From positions 1-18,716 of the forward strand of contig USJP01000003.1 in NCBI GenBank assembly GCA_900555105.1: a stretch of DNA of 18,716 nucleotides. The letters are read 5' to 3'. The notes under the pieces were generated by a model that was given only the letters and a program-made list of their open reading frames with translations, had not been told where the DNA came from and ran no database searches. The translations under genes and the position numbers were made by a program. This document shows, piece by piece, positions 14,398 to 18,716 of the stretch (the stretch's first letter is position 1; each line of letters begins with the position of its first letter). The DNA is from an uncultured Coriobacteriaceae bacterium. GTDB taxonomy: Bacteria > Actinomycetota > Coriobacteriia > Coriobacteriales > UMGS124.

Positions 14398-14479
14398 TGC
14401 GAGCAACAGGTTGAAGAATCCAACGTTTTTCAGGCACTCACGCCGTTGAAACGTTAGAAGTCTCAACCTGTCGCTCGCA
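14398..14479. repeat. 82-bp imperfect palindrome of unknown function
   Basis: Outer arms TGCGAGCAACAGGTTGAAGA (14398-14417) and TCTCAACCTGTCGCTCGCA (14461-14479) pair with one mismatch and one bulge. Inner arms contain AACGTTT (14422-14428) and AAACGTT (14449-14455). The whole forms a long two-part hairpin with a loop of about 20 bases. Neither end has a T-tract, so it is not an ordinary terminator. It lies in the 241-bp convergent gap between the LysR fusion and TorD genes. Confidence 0.7.
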
Positions 14480-14557
14480 AAAGTATTCCAGGGGCATCAC
14501 TGGCGATTGTGCACGGCCTACCCTCGCCGCATCACGCCACGTCAACGCAATGGACTG

Positions 14558-15277
14558 CTATTCCCCCTCGGCCACAGCGTCTTCCTCTGCACCAAGCAGC
14601 TCTTCCAAGACGTTACGCTCCTCCTGAAGCACGCCCGTCGTAAGGTGGCCAAGGCCCTTATAGAAGTCAGTCCGGGAGAAACGATCAAGGTCGGCCAACA
14701 TCATGGGCGTCCAGCTAAGCAGGTGGTCTTCCAGGAAATTGCGCTGCTGCACGGCATAGGCAGCCGCCTCGTCCTCGTTTCCCGCACGCAGCGCCTCGGC
14801 AGCCTTGGCGCACAGAAAGCCTTGAAACTCCAGCTCAAGGGCAATGTGGTCCTCGGGGTCCGTCCAATCAGAGGCCTTGTCCTTGCCGGCACTGCGGTAG
14901 ATGAGCACCACCTCGTCGCGCGCGTCCTGCATAAGGAGACGACGGCCGCTCGTATAGACGCTCTCGTAGGGGTAGGCGCACGAATACGCCGTGTTGCCGT
15001 GACCGATGAACGAGCGCACGTAATCAACGGCCAGCTCGGTCTTGGCATTCTCCCAGGAACTGCCCAGGTACTCGCGCATAAGCTTGTAGCCCAGGTTGAT
15101 CTCTTTGTTGCCTGTACGCAGGGGGAATCGTGCCGTGCGCAGCTTCTCCAGCAGGGGCTCGTCCACCTCCACGCGATAGAGGCGCGCCAGGAGGTTGTAC
15201 GTGGCCGCGCGGTCATCCATCATCTGGGCCAGCTCGTCGGTGCCGATGGCCTCGTTCTTCTCTGCTTCAGTTAGCAT
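14558..15277 (-). CDS. TorD/DmsD-family redox-enzyme maturation chaperone
   Basis: A 239-residue, mostly helical cytosolic protein of the TorD family. The key marker is 'DPEDHIALELEFQGFL' (about residues 150-165), the conserved E-P-x-D-H-I-x-x-E motif region of TorD/DmsD chaperones. An N-terminal helix 'DDRAATYNLLARLYRVEVDEPLLEKLR', 'DYVRSFIGHG' and 'YPYESVY' also match the family. These proteins bind the Tat signal and apo form of molybdopterin oxidoreductases and hold them until cofactor insertion. No molybdoenzyme gene is in the window; the Tat-exported FAD protein nearby is not a usual client. ATG 15277 has AAGGAG 7 bases upstream; an upstream in-frame start (15325) would overlap the preceding gene and has no good site. 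It is the third gene of the operon, 22 bases after the winged-helix gene. Confidence 0.9.
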   Translation of the reverse strand: MLTEAEKNEAIGTDELAQMMDDRAATYNLLARLYRVEVDEPLLEKLRTARFPLRTGNKEINLGYKLMREYLGSSWENAKTELAVDYVRSFIGHGNTAYSCAYPYESVYTSGRRLLMQDARDEVVLIYRSAGKDKASDWTDPEDHIALELEFQGFLCAKAAEALRAGNEDEAAAYAVQQRNFLEDHLLSWTPMMLADLDRFSRTDFYKGLGHLTTGVLQEERNVLEELLGAEEDAVAEGE

Positions 15278-15299
15278 GGTTTTGCTCCTTAGGGGATGG

Positions 15300-16223
15300 C
15301 TACTGGTAAAGGGCCTCGTTATCAAGCAGCTCGCGGCCTATCTCGGTGATGAACCAGGCACCCGTCCACTCGATGGCCTCGATGCGCTCCAGGCGGTCGA
15401 CAAAATAGCCTCCCAAACGGCGGGGGCTTCCGGACGCGGGATTGGCCCGGACGATGACATCGATTTCTTTCTTCGTCATAGGGCCGTCGGCCAGCTTTTC
15501 CAACAGCTCGCGATACACAGGCATGTAATATGCTTCATCCTCAAGCATCTGCGCTACATGCGCACGGGGGTCGTGCTCAGCGACAAGGTCAAGACCAGCT
15601 TGCGTTGTAACCCAAAACGACGGCCTCTGCGGCTCGGGCTCCGCACAGCTGTCGTCGAAGTCCTCCTCAGGCACTTCGCCGCCCTCGGGCTCCCCTACCA
15701 ACCCAGCCTCCCCTGCCGGGGCTGCCCCTGCCTGGTCGCCCTTCTTTTCGACGACCTTATCCTGGGCATCATCCGAGGTCATCGCCGAAGCGTCCCCCTC
15801 TTCGGGCTGCACATAGGGCGTCCCGTCCTCGTTGACATGGTCGAGACCGCCCGCCTTCTCCAACAGGCCGCAAAGCACGGCAGGCTCATACACCGAGAAG
15901 TTCAGCTTTTGCCATGCGGTAACGGCGTTCAGCACCTCGTCCGTTGCACGACGATCTCGGCAAAAATCAAGGATGCGCATGAGCATCTTCGTTTGACCGG
16001 GCATCGTGTCTACCAGCTTGGCCAGCCGCTCGGCGTCGCTAGCAGGCGTTTCCTCATGCTCCTGGGCAAAATACTCGGCGGGGTTCGACGACGGCCCCGC
16101 AGGATGACGGCCTGCCGACGCCTGCTCCTCACAGGCTTCCTCGTCGAATGCACCCTCTTCTTCCACGCCTTCGAGGCGCTCATACTCCTCGTCTAGCAGC
16201 TCTTCCCACTCATTGTTCGCCAT
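15300..16223 (-). CDS. Acidic protein with two winged-helix-like segments (function unknown)
   Basis: A 307-residue, strongly acidic protein. Residues 1-65 are Glu/Ala-rich and probably disordered. From about residue 65 a helical unit ('LAKLVDTMPGQTKMLMRILDFCRDRRATDEVLNAVTAWQKLNFSVYEPAVLCGLLEKAGGL') looks like the helices of a winged helix. Its wing seems interrupted by a ~65-residue acidic insert before 'PSFWVTTQAGLDLV'. A second, more compact unit follows: 'YRELLEKLADGPMTKKEIDVIV' and 'YFVDRLERIEAIEWTGAWFITEIGRELL', the classic helix-turn-helix and wing with a 'W.ITE.GRELL' ending. I recognise no named family. The start at 16223 has GGGGAAGG upstream. It lies between the pseudo-helicase gene (41-base gap) and TorD (22-base gap) on one strand, so all three are probably one transcript. 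DNA or protein binding is inference. Confidence 0.75.
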   Translation of the reverse strand: MANNEWEELLDEEYERLEGVEEEGAFDEEACEEQASAGRHPAGPSSNPAEYFAQEHEETPASDAERLAKLVDTMPGQTKMLMRILDFCRDRRATDEVLNAVTAWQKLNFSVYEPAVLCGLLEKAGGLDHVNEDGTPYVQPEEGDASAMTSDDAQDKVVEKKGDQAGAAPAGEAGLVGEPEGGEVPEEDFDDSCAEPEPQRPSFWVTTQAGLDLVAEHDPRAHVAQMLEDEAYYMPVYRELLEKLADGPMTKKEIDVIVRANPASGSPRRLGGYFVDRLERIEAIEWTGAWFITEIGRELLDNEALYQ

Positions 16224-16264
16224 TCTGCCTTCCCCTCTCCCAAAAGAAGTCTCCCATTGCCGTT

Positions 16265-18061
16265 CTACAGAACAATCCGCCCCTCATGCGCCGCAGGCAG
16301 CTCCTCTGCATGCTCACGCACGTAGGTGCTCGGCCAAATTGCCGCGAGGCGTCCCTGCGGCCGGGCCGTGATGCGCTTGATTTCCATCCGCGCAGGCTCC
16401 GCATCGACAAGCCACTCGTGATCGAAGCGCGAAAGCACGCACACCTTGGTGCCAGAGCACAGAAGACGATCGAACACAACGCGCCCGTGGCCGAGATTAC
16501 GGGCCTTGATGTCGGGGGGCAGGCGATCGTTGAAGCAGTCATGTCCCGGGAAAAATCCGTCTACCAGGCCACATGCAACCACGTTGTCCACATGCGTGCC
16601 ATTCAGCAGCTCGTCGGTGGCGACAATAACGCCAGAACCGAGCACATGGCCAAGTGAGGGGTCAAGAGCCTGCGCTCGCTCCCTCGCTACTTCCTCACTG
16701 CTTGTCACTTCCTCAAACGCCTTTGCGCCCTCAAGTCCCGAGCGCACACAAGCCGCAAGATGGGCGGCCGCAGGAAATGGACACTCACCGGATGTCTCAT
16801 GAAGGTCTGCAAGACCAAGCAGCGCCTCCGCCAGGCCGAACCCGCGATCGACAGCCCAAGAGCGCAGCTCTTTCCAAGCCTGGCTTCCCAGCAACGCGTT
16901 GTCAAAACCGCACCAGCAGCGCCACGCAAGCATGTCAGTCTTGTCAAGGGATATCTCTTTGAGACAAAGCTCCTTCTGAGCCGCATTGCGATTGGCATTC
17001 CGGGGATCACCACGGAACGGCTCGCCGACCGCCACGCGCCTGCACGCCACACCGCGTTCCTCCAAAGCTCGCACAAGACGCCGTCCCCATACTTGGTTGG
17101 GCACCACGGCCGCATAGTCTGCCGCCGAGGCGCCTTCCTCAGCGCGGGCAGCAATCCACGCGGCCACTCCCGAAATCTCATCGGCCGACGTAGGCCACAC
17201 CACATTGGCCAGCTGTGGTGCGCTCACAGGAACATCTCCCAGGTCAATGACGACGGTCTCGCCGCCACGTCTGTCGACGAGACCGTCTAATCCCTGGGAG
17301 AAGGGATGTCGTTCATTGCCCGCACCAGGATCATCAACAGACCCACTTGCCACCAGGCAATCGTTTGCGAGCAGGTCAAGCAGGCGTTGGGAGGACTTGG
17401 TCATGGACGAATAGCCGTCCGCCAGAACATAGCGCTTTCGAGGGGCCTGCACGCCGGAGCCAGACTCAAGGTAACCACATGCAAGATTGGCCGCCTCGCA
17501 GGCCAGCATGGCACCTTGCTCGGACATCGAAGCCCTTAGGAGCTCCAGCGTGTCCATCTCTTCCACACTAATCAGCCAGTTCGGGTCACGATCGTCCAGA
17601 TCGACCAACCCTCGAAACAGGAACTTCGACAGTTCGCGCAGGCGACGCGGCTGAGTGCCGAGAGTCTTGAGGTCCTCCTCAAGAGCTGCCTCCTCGAAAT
17701 CCAAGACGATACGCGGTCGACGTCCCGTGAACGCAGTCGCCTGCTCGTTGCCCAAAACGTCACAGGCGACTTCCAAAACGCCCTTCACCATAACGTCGTC
17801 GGCACCAAGACCCGCAAGCACTCGCCGCACATACGCGGCCTGCGATTGACGCGCCACCGCAAACAGGATGTCCTCGGCAGGCACACCTGAGCGCACCAAC
17901 TCGGCGGCAGCAAAGGCAAGGGCATACGTCTTACCAGTTGCAAAACCACCGTGGACAACCACGGCACCCGCGCCACCCAATACAGCCTCGGACACCCTGG
18001 CTTGGCCATCAGTTGAGCACACCCCAACCTGGCCTACTCTCATTCCATCCGCATCGTGCAT
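16265..18061 (-). CDS. Degenerate UvrD/PcrA-like superfamily 1 helicase, probable pseudo-helicase
   Basis: A 598-residue protein. The first motif is intact: 'VVVHGGFATGKTYALA' (residues 34-49) is a Walker A loop, preceded by a Q-motif-like 'GQARVSEAV'. After it the UvrD layout can be followed but the catalytic motifs are altered. 'VLADGYSSMTKSSQRLLDLLA' stands where UvrD has 'VDEYQDTN...LL..LA', so the Walker B glutamate is Gly216 and the Gln is Ser. 'VASGSVDDPG' replaces the GDxDQSIY motif. 'VIVATDELLNGTHVDNVVACGLVDGFFPG' replaces the TxHxxKGLE motif. 'FDRLLCSGTKVCVLS' replaces the YVAxTRA motif with its arginine finger. The start at 18061 is secure (GGAGG, 5-base spacer). ATP binding may persist; hydrolysis and unwinding look unlikely. 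The ORF is intact over 1.8 kb, so it is selected and not a decaying pseudogene. It is the first gene of the operon with the winged-helix protein and TorD. Confidence 0.8.
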   Translation of the reverse strand: MHDADGMRVGQVGVCSTDGQARVSEAVLGGAGAVVVHGGFATGKTYALAFAAAELVRSGVPAEDILFAVARQSQAAYVRRVLAGLGADDVMVKGVLEVACDVLGNEQATAFTGRRPRIVLDFEEAALEEDLKTLGTQPRRLRELSKFLFRGLVDLDDRDPNWLISVEEMDTLELLRASMSEQGAMLACEAANLACGYLESGSGVQAPRKRYVLADGYSSMTKSSQRLLDLLANDCLVASGSVDDPGAGNERHPFSQGLDGLVDRRGGETVVIDLGDVPVSAPQLANVVWPTSADEISGVAAWIAARAEEGASAADYAAVVPNQVWGRRLVRALEERGVACRRVAVGEPFRGDPRNANRNAAQKELCLKEISLDKTDMLAWRCWCGFDNALLGSQAWKELRSWAVDRGFGLAEALLGLADLHETSGECPFPAAAHLAACVRSGLEGAKAFEEVTSSEEVARERAQALDPSLGHVLGSGVIVATDELLNGTHVDNVVACGLVDGFFPGHDCFNDRLPPDIKARNLGHGRVVFDRLLCSGTKVCVLSRFDHEWLVDAEPARMEIKRITARPQGRLAAIWPSTYVREHAEELPAAHEGRIVL

Positions 18062-18240
18062 GATGTCCTCCGTCAGCTTCCGCCGCGCGCCCCTCGGCCC
18101 GCAGCCTTGCCTCCAACTTGCAATGCAACTCGTGTTTCGCTCACGAATACTGCCTTACAAGTCCGCATACGTCATCGTATCGGGAACATGACATCATACA
18201 AAAACGCAGGTAGATTGATAATTATCTCTAAGAAGAGCCG
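18062..18240 (-). promoter_or_regulatory. Control region of the pseudo-helicase/TorD operon
   Basis: A 179-bp gap on the minus strand between the LuxR-family gene and the operon. TTGTAT followed after 16 bases by TACGAT (about 18174-18201 on the minus strand) is a possible promoter. An A+T-rich palindrome GATAATTATC (18217-18226) lies just downstream of the LuxR-family stop and could be an operator or a weak terminator stem. Neither is strong evidence. Confidence 0.3.
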
Positions 18241-18716
18241 CTACTCTACTCCGCTAAGCAGATCTAAGAGTTCTTGTTGAGAGTGCACGCCGAGCTTTGC
18301 GTAGATGTGCTGTCGGTGCGACGAGACCGTGCTGTGCGTGAGCACGAGCTCCTGCTGAATGTATGCAGCGTCGCGCCCCTTGGCGAAGTACATCATGATC
18401 TCGAACTCGCGCTCAGACAGACCCGAACGCTGGGCCAGGGCACGGCAACGCTCCTGGAACGGACGGCGCACACGGCGCGGCATGACGTCCAAAGCATGGG
18501 CAAGAGAGCGCTCCGGAAAGATATAGGCAAACATGATGTAGACGCCCAGGGTGCAACAAATCGCAAGCAGATACGTGATCTGAACTCCCGACGTCACCAT
18601 CGCCCCGCTTCGCCACAAGCCATGCGCCAAAAGCCCACCGAGCAGAGGCCCGAGTGTCCAGCCGATTCTAACCACGGCATAATACCTGGTAGAAAGCTCG
18701 CGATGTACTCGACCAA
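18241..18716 (-). CDS. LuxR-family regulator with multi-pass membrane domain (5' end outside window)
   Basis: The last ~158 residues of a minus-strand gene whose start lies beyond the right edge. The N-terminal visible part ('HRELSTRYYAVVRIGWTLGPLLGGLLAHGLW' and 'ITYLLAICCTLGVYIMFAYIF') is the end of a polytopic membrane domain. The C-terminal ~65 residues are a LuxR/GerE helix-turn-helix: 'LSEREFEIMMYFAKGRDAAYIQQELVLTHSTVSSHRQHIYAKLGVHSQQELLDLL'. This architecture, many membrane helices before a LuxR domain, is abundant in Eggerthellaceae, where such genes often sit beside the respiratory reductase genes they are thought to control. The downstream gene on the same strand is the pseudo-helicase, 179 bases away, so it may control that operon or be co-transcribed with it. 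The ligand is unknown. Confidence 0.88.
   Translation of the reverse strand, partial: GRVHRELSTRYYAVVRIGWTLGPLLGGLLAHGLWRSGAMVTSGVQITYLLAICCTLGVYIMFAYIFPERSLAHALDVMPRRVRRPFQERCRALAQRSGLSEREFEIMMYFAKGRDAAYIQQELVLTHSTVSSHRQHIYAKLGVHSQQELLDLLSGVE

Noticed and set aside
14398-14479. The 82-bp palindrome as a transcription terminator
   Set aside because: No T-tract follows on either strand, and a normal bidirectional terminator is already present at 14359-14390.
16265-18061. The pseudo-helicase as a working UvrD/PcrA DNA-repair helicase
   Set aside because: Only Walker A is intact; motifs II, III, V and VI lack the residues needed for hydrolysis and unwinding.
18217-18226. Palindrome GATAATTATC as a specific operator
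   Set aside because: It is short and A+T-rich, occurs once and has no second site, so it is mentioned only within the control region.

Overview
The window is about 60% G+C and reads as chromosome of a Gram-positive actinobacterium, most likely class Coriobacteriia (Eggerthellaceae or a relative). The pointers are a Tat-exported FAD reductase, a TorD-type chaperone, a membrane LuxR-family regulator, a VanZ-RDD protein, GTG/TTG starts and strong AGGAGG-like ribosome sites. No rRNA, tRNA, CRISPR array, insertion sequence or phage gene was seen. The taxonomic call is an inference from gene content, not from a marker gene.

Layout, left to right. 1-350: the 3' end of an unidentified plus-strand gene, closed by a strong terminator. 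522-1633: minus-strand zinc-ribbon protein, then a closely spaced pair of small XRE regulator and DUF2975 membrane protein. 1941-3688: minus-strand GNAT acetyltransferase and VanZ-RDD membrane protein, with three copies of an AAATGTATGYTAA motif between them. 4174-4782: plus-strand membrane-anchored XRE regulator. 4931-6283: minus-strand NhaC-family antiporter. 6547-9273: plus-strand AT3 acyltransferase carrying two tandem SGNH domains, the second catalytically decayed. 9477-10301: plus-strand XRE / zinc-ribbon / TipAS three-domain regulator. 10420-12237: minus-strand Tat-secreted FAD reductase. 12553-14316: the divergent LysR regulator fused to a 5-formyltetrahydrofolate cyclo-ligase domain. 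14558-18061: a minus-strand three-gene operon (degenerate UvrD-like ATPase, acidic double winged-helix protein, TorD-like chaperone). 18241-18716: the 3' part of a LuxR-family regulator.

How the genes may work together. The flavoprotein and the LysR-cyclo-ligase fusion are divergent, with a LysR-type dyad between them, so the fusion protein probably controls the flavoprotein; folate-linked sensing is speculation. The 18061-14558 operon couples a protein that looks like a dead superfamily-1 helicase with a winged-helix protein and a redox-enzyme chaperone. I know of no described system with this composition.

The best candidates for undescribed biology are: the LysR-cyclo-ligase fusion; the pseudo-helicase/winged-helix/TorD operon; the tandem SGNH acyltransferase with one decayed copy; the XRE-ZnR-TipAS regulator; and the 82-bp imperfect palindrome at 14398-14479.
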